From Actinomycetes bacterium (GTDB taxonomy: Bacteria; Actinomycetota; Acidimicrobiia; Acidimicrobiales; RAAP-2): a stretch of 32,547 nt of DNA. Where the stretch lies: NCBI GenBank assembly GCA_021822565.1, contig JAKAQM010000016.1, forward strand, positions 1-32,547. Reading direction: 5' to 3'. The notes beneath the pieces were generated by a model. The model worked only from the letters and a program-made list of their open reading frames with translations. It was not told the DNA's origin and did no database searches. Positions 15,268-24,321 of this stretch are shown in pieces. Each line of letters begins with the position of its first letter. The stretch's first letter is position 1. The translations under genes were made by a program, and so were the position numbers.

Positions 15268-17154
15268 TCAGAGGTACAGGCGCTGACGATGCTTGTCGTC
15301 CTCGTAGGTCCGACGAGCATCCTCGGTGGACTGGAGACGGGCGGCCTCTGCCACCGGCACGTCCCACCACGCCTCGCTCGAGGGCGCCGGCAAGAGGGGG
15401 TCGGTCTCGATGTGCACGAGGGTCGGCCCCGACGCGGACCGTGACGCGGCCAGCGCGTCGCGCAGCTCGTCGATGCTGCGCGCGCGATGGACGTCGACGC
15501 CCAGGCTCGCCGCGTTGGCCGCGAGGTCCATCGGGAGGAACGCTCCGTCCAGGCGCCCGGTCCGGTCGTCCCGGAGCCGGTACGCGGTGCCGAAGCGCTG
15601 CGAGCCCACCGACTCGGACAGTGCGCCGATGGACGCGAAGCCGTGGTTCTCCACGAGGACGACCGTGAGCGCGACATGCTCCTGCACCGCCGTGACCAGC
15701 TCTTGCGCCATCATCAGGTACGACCCGTCGCCGACCAGCACATAGACGCCGCGGTCCGGCTCGGCCAGCTTCACGCCCAGGCCGCCGGCGATCTCGTAGC
15801 CCATGCACGAGTAGCCGTACTCCACGTGGTAGTCGCCGGGATCGCGTGACCGCCAGAGCTTGTGAAGGTCCCCCGGCATCGACCCCGCCGCGCAGACCAT
15901 GACGTCGTTGGGCCCCACGATCTCGTTGACCACCCCGATCACCTCCGACTGGGACGCCAGCGGGGAGTGGCGCGTCGTGTAGGCCTCGTCGACGGTCGCG
16001 TTCCATCGCTCGACGAGCGCAGGGATCTCCGCGGCGTACTCGCGCGGCACCGACCACCCCTCGAGGGAGCCCGCCAGCGCCTCGATGCCTGCGCGCGCGT
16101 CGGCGACCATGAGCAGCCCGCCCATCTTGGCGGCGTCGAACCGGGCGATGTTGCAGTTGACGAAGCGCACCTCGGGGTTCTCGAACAACGAGCTGGACGC
16201 CGTCGTGAAGTCCGCCCAGCGCGTGCCGATGCCCACGACCACGTCCGCCGACGCGGCGAGCGCGTTGGCCGCGGCCGACCCGGTCACGCCGATCGCCCCG
16301 ACGGACTGGGCATGCTCGAAGTGCAGCGATCCCTTGCCGGCCTGCGTCTCGGCGACGGGGATGCCCGACGCGGCTGCGAACGCGGCGAGCGCCGCCTCGG
16401 CCTCCGAGTAGTGCACCCCACCACCGGCCACGACGAGCGGCCGTCGTGCCGAGCGCAGGATCTCGGCGGCGCGTGCCAGCGCAGCTGGGTCCGGTGCGGG
16501 ACGGTCCACGTGCCAGACGCGCCGCGCGAAGAGGTCCTCGGGCCAGTCGAACGCCTCGGCCTGGACGTCCTCGGGCAGACAGACGGTGACCGCTCCGGTC
16601 TCCGCAGGATCGGTCAGCACCCGGGCTGCGCCCATGAGCGCGGCGGGGAGCTGCTCGGGTCGCTGCACGCGGTCGAAGAAGCGGCTGACCGGCCGGAACG
16701 CGTCGTTCACCGAGACGTCGCGCTCGATCGGGTGCTCGAGCTGCTGGAGCACCGGATCGGCGACCCGGGTGGCGAACACGTCGCTCGGCATGAGCAGGAC
16801 GGGCAGCCTGTCGATGGTGGCGAGCGCCGCGCCGGTGACCATGTTCGTCGCGCCCGGACCCACCGAGGTGGTGCACGCGAGCGCCGAGAGCCGGTGCCGA
16901 GCTCGGGCGAAGGCCGCTGCGGCGTGCACCATGGCCTGCTCGTTGCGCGCTTGGTAGTAGCGAAGCGCGCCCGGCTCGTCCAGCTCCAGCTCGAGCAGCG
17001 CCTGGGAGAGGCCCGCGACGTTGCCGTGCCCGAAGATGCCGAAGCAGCCCTCGATCAGACGGTGCTCACGCCCGTCGCGCTCGGTCCACTGGTTCGCCCA
17101 GAAGCGCACCGTCGCTTGCCCGACGCTGAGACGAACGGTCTTCGTGGCGCTCAT
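15268..17154 (-). CDS. iolD: 3D-(3,5/4)-trihydroxycyclohexane-1,2-dione hydrolase
   Basis: ThDP-dependent hydrolase that opens the inositol-derived ring to 5-deoxy-glucuronate. 628 aa, the normal IolD length. Motifs: an IEGCFGIFGHGNVAGL start segment, the Glu in YYQARNEQAMVHAA, TSVGPGATNMVTGAA, and the ThDP/Mg site GDGSYLMMAQELV...VENHGFASIG; SVGSQRFGTAYR is characteristic of IolD. The ATG at 17154 is preceded by AGGAGGG and overlaps the iolB stop by 4 bases; the longer open frame upstream is only Arg/Thr-rich shadow of the iolB repeat. It is separated from iolG by 137 bp holding the leader ORF. Confidence 0.95.
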   Translation of the reverse strand: MSATKTVRLSVGQATVRFWANQWTERDGREHRLIEGCFGIFGHGNVAGLSQALLELELDEPGALRYYQARNEQAMVHAAAAFARARHRLSALACTTSVGPGATNMVTGAALATIDRLPVLLMPSDVFATRVADPVLQQLEHPIERDVSVNDAFRPVSRFFDRVQRPEQLPAALMGAARVLTDPAETGAVTVCLPEDVQAEAFDWPEDLFARRVWHVDRPAPDPAALARAAEILRSARRPLVVAGGGVHYSEAEAALAAFAAASGIPVAETQAGKGSLHFEHAQSVGAIGVTGSAAANALAASADVVVGIGTRWADFTTASSSLFENPEVRFVNCNIARFDAAKMGGLLMVADARAGIEALAGSLEGWSVPREYAAEIPALVERWNATVDEAYTTRHSPLASQSEVIGVVNEIVGPNDVMVCAAGSMPGDLHKLWRSRDPGDYHVEYGYSCMGYEIAGGLGVKLAEPDRGVYVLVGDGSYLMMAQELVTAVQEHVALTVVLVENHGFASIGALSESVGSQRFGTAYRLRDDRTGRLDGAFLPMDLAANAASLGVDVHRARSIDELRDALAASRSASGPTLVHIETDPLLPAPSSEAWWDVPVAEAARLQSTEDARRTYEDDKHRQRLYL

Positions 17155-18098
17155 CGTTGCCCTCCTGCTCGCGGTCCGTCGGTGGGTCCTTCGCGCGGTC
17201 CGTCGGTGGGTCCTTCGGTGCCCGGCTCGTCGTCGAGGAGGCGACGATCGACGGCCTGGGTCCCCCACGTCGCCCTCACCCAGGCGTAGGTGGGGTCGTC
17301 GGAGGCCAGCCAGGACCGCACCGGCCCGGCCATCACGTTCAAGTAGTACAGGTCGTAGCCCGGGGGAGCCATGGCAGGGCCGTGGTAGCCGTGGGGGACG
17401 GCGACGACATGCCCGCTCTGCAATGCACCGAGGAACGCGATCGGACGTGCGTCGGTGCCGTAGAGACGAAGGTAGGCCGCTCCGGGGTCGTGGCCGTGGT
17501 CGTCGAGCTCGAAGTAGTAGATCTCCTCGAGCTCGGTCTCACCGGGACGCTCCTCGTCGTGCTTGTGCGGCGGGTACGAGGACCAGTTGCCCGAGGGGGT
17601 GATCACCTCGCACACGAGCAGCCGATCGGCCTCGAACGTGTCCGGCATGCAGTAGTTGACCACCCTGCGCGAGCTGTCCCCGGCGCCCCGGAGCTCCACC
17701 GCGACCTGCGACGCGGCCCGGCGGCGGAGCGGCAGCCGCCTGCCCGCCTCTGCCCCGCAGAGCGCGAAGCGCCCGCCGGCCCCGCTCGTCACGAGCACCT
17801 CGGCGTCGCGCGGCACGTACGCGAAATCGCTCGGCGACGAGAACACGTCGCGGCGGCCTTCGAGCTCCAGCTCCTCGCCGTCGCACGAGACCGTGCAGGA
17901 ACCTTCGAGCGGCAGGACCAGCATCTCCTCTGCGCCGGTCGCGAAGCCCTGCGACGCGCCGGCATGCAGGGCGAGCACGCGCAACGAGGTCCACTGCCAG
18001 CCCGCGCCCTGCGCGGTGAGCTCGAGCGCCCAGGGCCCTGCGGCCAGCTCGCCGGCGGCCCAGTGGACCCTGCGGGTCGCACCGCTTCCGGCGCTCAC
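17151..18098 (-). CDS. iolB: 5-deoxy-glucuronate isomerase
   Basis: Isomerises 5-deoxy-glucuronate to 5-dehydro-2-deoxygluconate. 315 aa, IolB/KduI cupin family. The metal site reads PPHKHDEERP...ELEEIYYFE (His, His, Glu) with a later His in VPHGYHGPAMAPGY-like sequence, followed by YYLNVMAGP. The GTG at 18098 overlaps the iolE stop (GTGA). The last about 20 residues (EGPTDGPREGPTDGPRAGG) are repeat-coded and beyond the cupin fold. Sits between iolE and iolD in overlapping order. Confidence 0.94.
   Translation of the reverse strand: MSAGSGATRRVHWAAGELAAGPWALELTAQGAGWQWTSLRVLALHAGASQGFATGAEEMLVLPLEGSCTVSCDGEELELEGRRDVFSSPSDFAYVPRDAEVLVTSGAGGRFALCGAEAGRRLPLRRRAASQVAVELRGAGDSSRRVVNYCMPDTFEADRLLVCEVITPSGNWSSYPPHKHDEERPGETELEEIYYFELDDHGHDPGAAYLRLYGTDARPIAFLGALQSGHVVAVPHGYHGPAMAPPGYDLYYLNVMAGPVRSWLASDDPTYAWVRATWGTQAVDRRLLDDEPGTEGPTDGPREGPTDGPRAGGQR
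17171..17216 (-). repeat. 24-bp tandem repeat at the 3' end of iolB
   Basis: The unit GCGGTCCGTCGGTGGGTCCT(TCGC) occurs at 17171-17194 and 17195-17216 (plus strand). It codes for the repeated EGPTDGPR in the IolB C-terminus. Confidence 0.9.
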
Positions 18099-19018
18099 CT
18101 CCGAGCTCCCGCGGCCGGCGCCGGGCCGGAGGCGCCGAACCCGATCTCGCCGAGGAACCTGCGGGACGCGATGGCGTCGTCGAGGGGCACCGAGTCACCG
18201 GTCGGGCTCGCGTCCTGCTCCACGGTCAGCCACCCGTCGTAGCCGAGGTCCTCCAGGCACTCGCGCAGGCCCACGAAGTCGACGCTGCCCCGACCGAGCA
18301 CGCAGAACACCCCCCGGCGGTAGGCCTCCCAGAACCCAGCCTTGTCCATCCGGGCCTTCTCCAGGACCGGCACGCTCACGTCCTTCAGGTGCACGTAGGA
18401 CAGGCGGTCCGCGTGCGTCCTGCACAGCTCGACGGGGTCGATCCCCGCGTAGGTCGAGTGCCCGGTGTCCACGCACAGCTGCACCAGCGACGGGTCGGTG
18501 TCCTCGAGGAGGCGCTCGACCTCGTCGCGGAACTCCACGCGCGTCCCTGCGTGCGGATGGAAGGCGGCGACCAGGCCATGGGTGGCGGCGACCTCGGCGA
18601 GGCGGCCCACCGTGTCGGTGAGCGTGCGCCACGCGGCGCCCTCCAGCCGGACTGCATCCTCACTGCGGCCCGCGGTGCGCTCCCGGTCGGGCGTGATCCC
18701 ATCGATGATCACGTAGTACGACGCGCCGAGCGCGCCAGCGAGGTCGCACGTCAGCTCCGCGTCGCGCACCAGCTGATCGGTGGTGGCCGGGTCCGCCAGC
18801 GGCGTCATGATGTTGGCAGCGCTCAGCGCGAGGTGCCGCTTGCAAAGCTCGGCGGAGAGCTCCTCAGGCCGATCGGGGAGATACCCCCGGGGCCCCAGCT
18901 CCAACCCGTCGTAGCCGGCTTCGGCGACCTGGTCGAGCACGCTCTGCCAGAGCGGGTACGCCGGGTCGGCGGACTTCTCGATGCCCCACGAGGTGGGGGC
19001 GTTCCCGAATCGGATCAT
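18095..19018 (-). CDS. iolE: Inosose dehydratase
   Basis: Dehydrates scyllo-inosose to 3D-(3,5/4)-trihydroxycyclohexane-1,2-dione. 307 aa, xylose-isomerase-like TIM barrel. Motifs: GNAPTSWGIEK at the start, GLELGPRGYLP, AAFHPHAGTRVE, QLCVDTGHSTYAG, SYVHLKDV and LTVEQD, supplying metal ligands Glu, Asp, His and Glu. The ATG at 19018 is preceded by AAGGAG and overlaps the upstream stop (ATGA); a longer frame to 19291 is shadow. The second, divergent copy of this fold lies two genes upstream. Confidence 0.93.
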   Translation of the reverse strand: MIRFGNAPTSWGIEKSADPAYPLWQSVLDQVAEAGYDGLELGPRGYLPDRPEELSAELCKRHLALSAANIMTPLADPATTDQLVRDAELTCDLAGALGASYYVIIDGITPDRERTAGRSEDAVRLEGAAWRTLTDTVGRLAEVAATHGLVAAFHPHAGTRVEFRDEVERLLEDTDPSLVQLCVDTGHSTYAGIDPVELCRTHADRLSYVHLKDVSVPVLEKARMDKAGFWEAYRRGVFCVLGRGSVDFVGLRECLEDLGYDGWLTVEQDASPTGDSVPLDDAIASRRFLGEIGFGASGPAPAAGARR

Positions 19019-20184
19019 GACGCTCCTTCCGCTCCTGCGCCCCACACCGTGCTGGGCGCTCTGCTCGCTGCGCTCTGCAGTGCCGCGTCCACGACGTGCA
19101 TGACGCGACACGCTTCTGGGAGGCCGGTGTCGATGGGTGCACCCTGAATCACCGCACGGAGAAACGTCTGGACCTCGGCGACGAAGGCCTCGCCGTAGCC
19201 GGTGCCGACCCCCGCTCCGGGCATCGGCGCGACGTCCGAGAAATAGGGGTGCCGCGGCCCCATGACGACGTGGCGCGGACCGTTGAGCCACGAAGCGACG
19301 CCAGTGTCGTCACTGAAGACCACGAGCTCGTTGTTCGTGATCGAATCGACGCGGGCGAACCCCTTCGATCCTCGCACCTCCACGCCCAGCGAGTTCGGGG
19401 TCCCCGTCGCGACCCGGCTCGCACGAAGTTGGGCGGTGACCCCGGCGCCCAAGCCCGCGGTCAAAAGGACGATGTCGTCGTTGTCGACGTGACCAACCTG
19501 GCCACCGCCAGCAGGTCGCTCCTCGATGACCGTCTTCAACAGACAAGAGTGGATCACCGAAATGGGACCACCTACGTAGCTCACTGCGTCGATCAGGTGC
19601 GAACCGATGTCGATCAGCGCCCCTGCTCCCGCGGCTTCCTTGGAGTAGCGCCAGGAGATCGGGGCGCTCGGGTCCGCGCCATAGTCGGCGAAGTACCACC
19701 CCTCGACCGTGAAGAGCTCTCCGAGGTGTCCCTCGCCGACCAGCTGCGCAAGTGCGGCGAACGCCGGAAGACGTCGGAAGGAGAAACCGATCACCACCAC
19801 CGCATCGCTACGGCTCGCCGCGCGCGCGATCTCTTCGGCCTCTGCTCCGCTCCTCCCCAGCGGCTTCTCCGCCAGGACGTGCTTCCCCGAGGAGAGCACC
19901 TCAGGGAGGATCGCTCGGTGCAGCTGGTTCGGAAGCGCGACGCTGACGATGTCGATCGCCGGGTCCTCGATGGCCGCGTGGTAGTCCCCGGACACTTTCG
20001 CGGCGCTGTACCGGGCAGCGACCTGTTCGGCCAACGAGACGTTCTCGTCCACCACCGTCACCAGTTCGACCTTCGTGCCTGCGAGATCGCGTGCCATCGA
20101 AGCGTTGCGATAGCCGAACGCGTGAGCCTGACCAGCAGCGCCAGCTCCGACAATGGCCACACGGAGCGTTCTCTGCGCCTTCAT
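19015..20184 (-). CDS. Gfo/Idh/MocA-family oxidoreductase
   Basis: 389 aa. Rossmann segment VAIVGAGAAGQAHAFGYRNA, AEKPLGRS (Lys), IDIGSHLIDAVSYV (Asp-x3-His intact) and a long C-terminal domain, most like the larger subgroup that includes levoglucosan/scyllo-inositol dehydrogenase-type enzymes. ATG start one base after the upstream stop, with only a weak ribosome site. Placed between the extra TIM-barrel gene and iolE, it may feed other inositol isomers or inositol derivatives into the pathway. Confidence 0.88.
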   Translation of the reverse strand: MKAQRTLRVAIVGAGAAGQAHAFGYRNASMARDLAGTKVELVTVVDENVSLAEQVAARYSAAKVSGDYHAAIEDPAIDIVSVALPNQLHRAILPEVLSSGKHVLAEKPLGRSGAEAEEIARAASRSDAVVVIGFSFRRLPAFAALAQLVGEGHLGELFTVEGWYFADYGADPSAPISWRYSKEAAGAGALIDIGSHLIDAVSYVGGPISVIHSCLLKTVIEERPAGGGQVGHVDNDDIVLLTAGLGAGVTAQLRASRVATGTPNSLGVEVRGSKGFARVDSITNNELVVFSDDTGVASWLNGPRHVVMGPRHPYFSDVAPMPGAGVGTGYGEAFVAEVQTFLRAVIQGAPIDTGLPEACRVMHVVDAALQSAASRAPSTVWGAGAEGAS

Positions 20185-20185
20185 C

Positions 20186-21112
20186 TCAGCACCGCCAGGA
20201 CACGCTGCACGAAGTCAGGTAGCGCTGGGTGCGACAGGCTATCGGGAACGGGACGTCGGGGTCGCAGGGGAAGAGGTCCTGCTCGACGATCGTGAAGAGA
20301 TCCACTCCCAGCCCCTCCAGCTGATGCAACAGAGGCTCCATCGCTGGCTCGCCGTTCGGCGGCTCGACCATCGCTCCTCGCCGCACCGCCTCGGCGAAGC
20401 CGAGGTCCTCCCGCCTCACGATCTCCATCACCGCGGGGTCAACCGCCTTCAGGTGCACGTAGCCGATACGGTCGGGGTATCGCACAATGAGCTCCGCGCT
20501 GTTTCCGCCGCAGTAGGCGATGTGCCCAGTGTCGAGGCAGAGCGAGACGGGTTCACCGGCGGTCTCCTCCAAGAGCCGCTCCACTCTCTCCTGGCTATCG
20601 ACGTGGGAGTCCGCGTGGGGGTGCAGCTCGACGCTCACCCCGTACGTGTCGAGCATCTCCCTACTCAGTGCCGAGACGCCCGTCACCAAGTCCTTCCACT
20701 CCTCCCCCGACAGCATCGGCGAGAAGACTTGGCGCCCGTCGAGGTCGCGATGCATCTCGGGCAGCAACACGAGATGGCGGGCTCCCAGCGAAGCCACCAG
20801 CCTCGCCACCCGGCCCGCCTGATCCCTCGCTTCCTCCAACGCTGCGCTCCCGCGCTGGAGGCCGGCGGTCACGGTCCCGGCCGAGAGCCGAAGCCCCCTC
20901 GCATCCAGTTCGTCGCTGAGTCGCTCGGGGTCGGTGGGAAGGTAGCCGAGGGGTCCGAGCTCGATCCACTTGTACCCAGAGCGGGCTGCCTCATCCAAGA
21001 ACCGTGTCCAAGGCACCTGGCGCGGGTCTTCGGGGAACCACACGCCCCAGGAATCCGGCGCAGTGCCGAGGCAGAGGTGACCATCCTGCGTGCTCACGTC
21101 CTGCGTGCTCAC
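20186..21112 (-). CDS. IolE-like sugar phosphate isomerase/epimerase-family TIM barrel
   Basis: 308 aa. It shares the iolE-type layout: GTAPDSWGVWFPED, KWIELGPLGYLPTDP, SVELHPHADSHVDS, SLCLDTGHIAYCGG, GYVHLKAVD and FTIVEQD, so metal ligands are conserved. It is clearly paralogous to the iolE two genes downstream but differs in the substrate loops. It may be a second inosose dehydratase, a 2-keto-inositol isomerase (IolI-like) or act on another keto-polyol. The start is a GTG at 21112 overlapping the previous stop; an identical GTG context 15 bp further in is caused by a tandem repeat, so the exact start is uncertain. Confidence 0.85.
   Translation of the reverse strand: MSTQDVSTQDGHLCLGTAPDSWGVWFPEDPRQVPWTRFLDEAARSGYKWIELGPLGYLPTDPERLSDELDARGLRLSAGTVTAGLQRGSAALEEARDQAGRVARLVASLGARHLVLLPEMHRDLDGRQVFSPMLSGEEWKDLVTGVSALSREMLDTYGVSVELHPHADSHVDSQERVERLLEETAGEPVSLCLDTGHIAYCGGNSAELIVRYPDRIGYVHLKAVDPAVMEIVRREDLGFAEAVRRGAMVEPPNGEPAMEPLLHQLEGLGVDLFTIVEQDLFPCDPDVPFPIACRTQRYLTSCSVSWRC
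21083..21112 (-). repeat. 15-bp tandem repeat duplicating a start codon
   Basis: On the minus strand GTGAGCACGCAGGAC is followed by GTGAGCACGCAGGAT. Each copy begins with an in-frame GTG, giving the N-terminus VSTQDVSTQD of the TIM-barrel protein. Confidence 0.92.
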
Positions 21113-22272
21113 ATCTCCTCCCCGGTGTCGCGTGCACGGGGGTCCAGCACCACCTGCATCGCCTCGTCGCGTTGTGCGAGCAGGAGCGCAGCTTCGACTG
21201 TGCCCAGCGGGAAACTGTGGGAGACGATCTTCTCGAGCGGGTACCGGTCCATCTGCTCGGCCATGAGGGTGAGCGAGGGCTCGTAGGAGACGGTGGTCTC
21301 ACCGCCGACGCCGATGATCGAGATGTTCGGCGCGCAGACGTCGGCGCTCGGGTTGATCCCGACGGTTCCCAAGTCGACGAACGCCCCCACCTCGACGATC
21401 ACCCCGCCGGGAGCCACCAGCCCGAGGCTCTCTGCGAACGTCTCGGGGACGCCGCTGCAGTCGATGACCATGTCCGCTCCCCGCCCATGCGTCGCCCGGA
21501 GGAGGGCGTCCACGCGCTCGTCGGCCGACGTCGCCGACGCGTTCCACACCGTGTCCGCGCCCAGCTGCTCCGCGAGGGCCAGGCGGCTCGGGAACCGGTC
21601 CGTGGCGAAGATCCGCCCTGCGCCGCGAAGGCGCGCCTTGACCACGTGGCACAGCCCGAGAGGACCGACGCCCAGCACGGCCGCGCTGTAGCCGAACGAG
21701 GGCCTGCCGTGGAGAGAAAGGAGCGCTTGCGCGGTGTCGATGCCGTGCGTGACGGCCATCACCTCGGTGAGCACGGCGAGCTCGTCGGGAAGCTCGGGGG
21801 GGACCCGGAAGATCGGCGTGCGGGGCAGCAGGTACAGGTACTCGGACCATCCGCCGAGCAGGTGGGGCTCGCGGGCGCAGCTCAGGCTGTTGCCGTAATT
21901 CTCGAGATGGCTGCACATGTAGTACGGGTACCCGTTCAGGCAGTAGTAGCAGCGCCCGCACGCGACGTTCGCAGCGGGGACCACGCGATCTCCCACGCGA
22001 AGCAAGGTTCCGTCGCTGGCGACCACCTCACCACCCACGTCTGCGACGATCCCGACGTTCTCGTGCCCGCAGATGACGGGGAACGCCGTGTCCCGCTCGT
22101 GCGGCGTCCCTGCGTACTGCTTGGTCTCCCCTCTGAAGCTGTGCTTGTCCGTGCCGCAGATGCCCGAAAGCGACATCTCCAGCACGACCGACCCCTCCTG
22201 CGCGTCTGGCACCGTGAAGCGCTCGATCGCCACGTCCCCTGGACCCTTCATGACTGCAGCACGCGCGTGCAT
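21109..22272 (-). CDS. Zinc-dependent alcohol dehydrogenase (polyol-type MDR)
   Basis: 387 aa, medium-chain dehydrogenase/reductase. Catalytic zinc ligands are in SGICGTDKH and CGHENVG. Structural zinc cysteines are in VACGRCYYCLNGYPYYMC, and the NAD site is VLGVGPLGLCHV. It resembles threonine/sorbitol-type dehydrogenases. Zinc enzymes of this class act as scyllo-inosose 3-dehydrogenase in the Thermotoga inositol route, so a role on a keto-inositol or on another sugar alcohol is plausible but unproven. ATG 22272 has AAGGAGAG about 10 nt upstream. Follows iolC after 55 bp and overlaps the next gene by GTGA. Confidence 0.88.
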   Translation of the reverse strand: MHARAAVMKGPGDVAIERFTVPDAQEGSVVLEMSLSGICGTDKHSFRGETKQYAGTPHERDTAFPVICGHENVGIVADVGGEVVASDGTLLRVGDRVVPAANVACGRCYYCLNGYPYYMCSHLENYGNSLSCAREPHLLGGWSEYLYLLPRTPIFRVPPELPDELAVLTEVMAVTHGIDTAQALLSLHGRPSFGYSAAVLGVGPLGLCHVVKARLRGAGRIFATDRFPSRLALAEQLGADTVWNASATSADERVDALLRATHGRGADMVIDCSGVPETFAESLGLVAPGGVIVEVGAFVDLGTVGINPSADVCAPNISIIGVGGETTVSYEPSLTLMAEQMDRYPLEKIVSHSFPLGTVEAALLLAQRDEAMQVVLDPRARDTGEEM

Positions 22273-22327
22273 CTTCGGCGATCTCTCCTTATCGGCTCAT
22301 GGCCTGGACCTGCGCATCACCGGGTCC

Positions 22328-24241
22328 TCACGCACGTTCCTTGGCCCCGGTCCACAGCTCGATCAGCGCAGAGAACGTCGATCGCACGCGCTCGACCACC
22401 GCGGCGTCGTCGATCTCCCCGGCGAACCACCGGCGGGCGGGATCGGCGAAGATCCTCCGACCGACGGCGAAACCTACACAGGCCGGCTCGGTGGCGCCTG
22501 CTTCGAACGCAGCGGCCAGCTCGTCGGAGGAGCTCTCGTGCCCGAGGACGAGCAGGCCACGGCAGTCGGGATCACTCGCTCGCACGACGCTGCCGACCTC
22601 CTGCCATGTCGCGGCATCGCGCATCGGGGGAAGCTTCCACCAGTCGGGACGCATTCCGGCGCCGTACAGTCCGGCGATCGTGGCGGCGACGTCGCCCGGC
22701 GCGAACCTCGTGCCGCGCGGCGCCTGAAGCTCGACGAGCAGCTCGTGGCCGCTCGACTCGCACGCGTGCTGGAGCCGCAGGAGCGAATGGCGCTGCCTGT
22801 CCACGAGGTCGACGGGATCCTCGCGGTGCCAGTAGGCGATGACCTTCACGACCTCGTCGGCCGGCCAGCGCCCGAGGGTCGCCGCCAGCTCCGGCTCGCC
22901 TTCCAGCTCCACCGGCCGCGTCCCGGCGATCTCGATGGCCCTCGCCAACCATCGCCCCGAGCCGGACTCGGCTTCCAGGACGGAGCTGCCGTAGTGGCCA
23001 TCGGCGAGCAGCCCGGTGTCGCTGCGGTGGCGGGCGACTTCGAGGTAGCCGGCATGAACGAGCTGCTTCAGCTCCTCGATCCGGTCAGTTCCCACGCCCA
23101 CGTCGGCGGCCAGCTCCTCCAGCTGCCAGCGATGGTCGATGGCCAGCACGTGGAGCCGTGGCCACTCGCCGCGACGCGTGCCCACGCGGTGCAGCCGGAC
23201 CAGCTCGCGGTCGTCCTGGGGGCGGGAGATCTCTTCGGACCGGGAAAGGAACGAGGCGAGCTCGGCCGCCGTCGGCATGGCAGGCGAGCACCCGTGACGG
23301 GAGACCACGATGGCACCGGCGGCGTTCCCGGCCTCAGCGCAACGCCGGGCAGGCTCCTTCTTCAGCCAGCGGCTCATGAACCCTGCCATGAAGCCGTCCC
23401 CGGCCCCGACGGTGTTCAGCACCTCCACGTGGAACCCTGGACACCATGTGCCGTCCTCCCAATGCGCGGGCGGGGCGCCTTCGATGACCGTGCAGCCCTT
23501 CACGCCGGCTTTCACCACGATCACCGCGTCGGTCTTGTCGCGCAGGTCCCGCAGCGCCTCGTCGACATCCGAACGGGCGGCCGCAGCCATGATCTCCTCG
23601 CGCGTGCCGACCACGAGCTCGCAATCACCGAGCACGGCCTTGAACGCGTCGGCGACCTTGGCATCGACAACCCTCGTCGCATTGCCGGCGGCCAACGGCG
23701 CCAGTCCCCACAGACCCGGGCGGACGTCGAGGTCCAGCGCGATGCGTGCCCCGCTCTCCTTCGCCAACCCCACCACGCGGGTCATCGCCGAGCGGAGCCG
23801 CTCCGAAGAAAGGTACGAACCGGTGAGCAGCACCGCTCCGGCGCGCGACACCAGTGACGGGTCGACGTCCTCTGGCCCCAGCGCCATGTCCGCGCTGTCG
23901 GCGTAATAGAAGATGCGTGGGAAATCGTCCAGCTCCCGCACCGCGAGCATCACGGCTCCGGACAGGCGCCCGGGGTCCAGCCGCACCCCCGCCACGTCGA
24001 CACCCTCGCGTGCGAGCTCCGAGCGCAGGAACCGCCCCATCGGCTCGTCCCCGACCCGCGTGAGCATGGCGGTGCGGACCCCGAGGCGCTGGGTGCCCAC
24101 GCAGATGTTGGCCGCGCTGCCCCCCAGGTACTTGGCGAAGGAGGAGGTCCCCTCCAAGGTCGCGCCCACCTGCTCGCCGTAGAGGTCGACGCAGATGCGG
24201 CCAGCGCAGAGCAGGTCGATGGGCTCCCCCATCGGCGTCAC
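22328..24241 (-). CDS. iolC: 5-dehydro-2-deoxygluconokinase fused to DUF2090 aldolase-like domain
   Basis: 637 aa. Residues about 8-330 are a PfkB-family kinase (AGRICVDLYGEQ, YLGGSAANIC, and the ATP/catalytic loop NTVGAGDGFMAGF) that phosphorylates 5-dehydro-2-deoxygluconate. Residues about 340-637 are a DUF2090 domain (LHVLAIDHRWQLEELA, VKVIAYWHREDP, ELLVELQAPRGT, WWKLPPM, VGFAVGRRIFADPARRW), a TIM-barrel aldolase-like fold found fused to IolC in rhizobia and others. The fusion probably couples phosphorylation and cleavage. GTG 24241 and ATG 24232 are both possible starts, neither with a strong ribosome site. First gene of the main iol operon. Confidence 0.93.
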   Translation of the reverse strand: MTPMGEPIDLLCAGRICVDLYGEQVGATLEGTSSFAKYLGGSAANICVGTQRLGVRTAMLTRVGDEPMGRFLRSELAREGVDVAGVRLDPGRLSGAVMLAVRELDDFPRIFYYADSADMALGPEDVDPSLVSRAGAVLLTGSYLSSERLRSAMTRVVGLAKESGARIALDLDVRPGLWGLAPLAAGNATRVVDAKVADAFKAVLGDCELVVGTREEIMAAAARSDVDEALRDLRDKTDAVIVVKAGVKGCTVIEGAPPAHWEDGTWCPGFHVEVLNTVGAGDGFMAGFMSRWLKKEPARRCAEAGNAAGAIVVSRHGCSPAMPTAAELASFLSRSEEISRPQDDRELVRLHRVGTRRGEWPRLHVLAIDHRWQLEELAADVGVGTDRIEELKQLVHAGYLEVARHRSDTGLLADGHYGSSVLEAESGSGRWLARAIEIAGTRPVELEGEPELAATLGRWPADEVVKVIAYWHREDPVDLVDRQRHSLLRLQHACESSGHELLVELQAPRGTRFAPGDVAATIAGLYGAGMRPDWWKLPPMRDAATWQEVGSVVRASDPDCRGLLVLGHESSSDELAAAFEAGATEPACVGFAVGRRIFADPARRWFAGEIDDAAVVERVRSTFSALIELWTGAKERA

Positions 24242-24321
24242 CGGGCCGCCAGGCTCGGCCTACGCGACCGTCGCCTCCCAGCCGGGCCAGGCATGCTCAT
24301 CGTCGTCCCCCGTCGGTAGTT

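Noticed and set aside
15185-16876. Long minus-strand frame overlapping iolD
   Set aside because: Arg/Gly-rich shadow without motifs; iolD in the other frame has the full family pattern.
19018-19291. A longer N-terminus for IolE
   Set aside because: The extension is the shadow of the upstream Gfo/Idh gene; the ATG at 19018 has an AAGGAG and the family-typical start.
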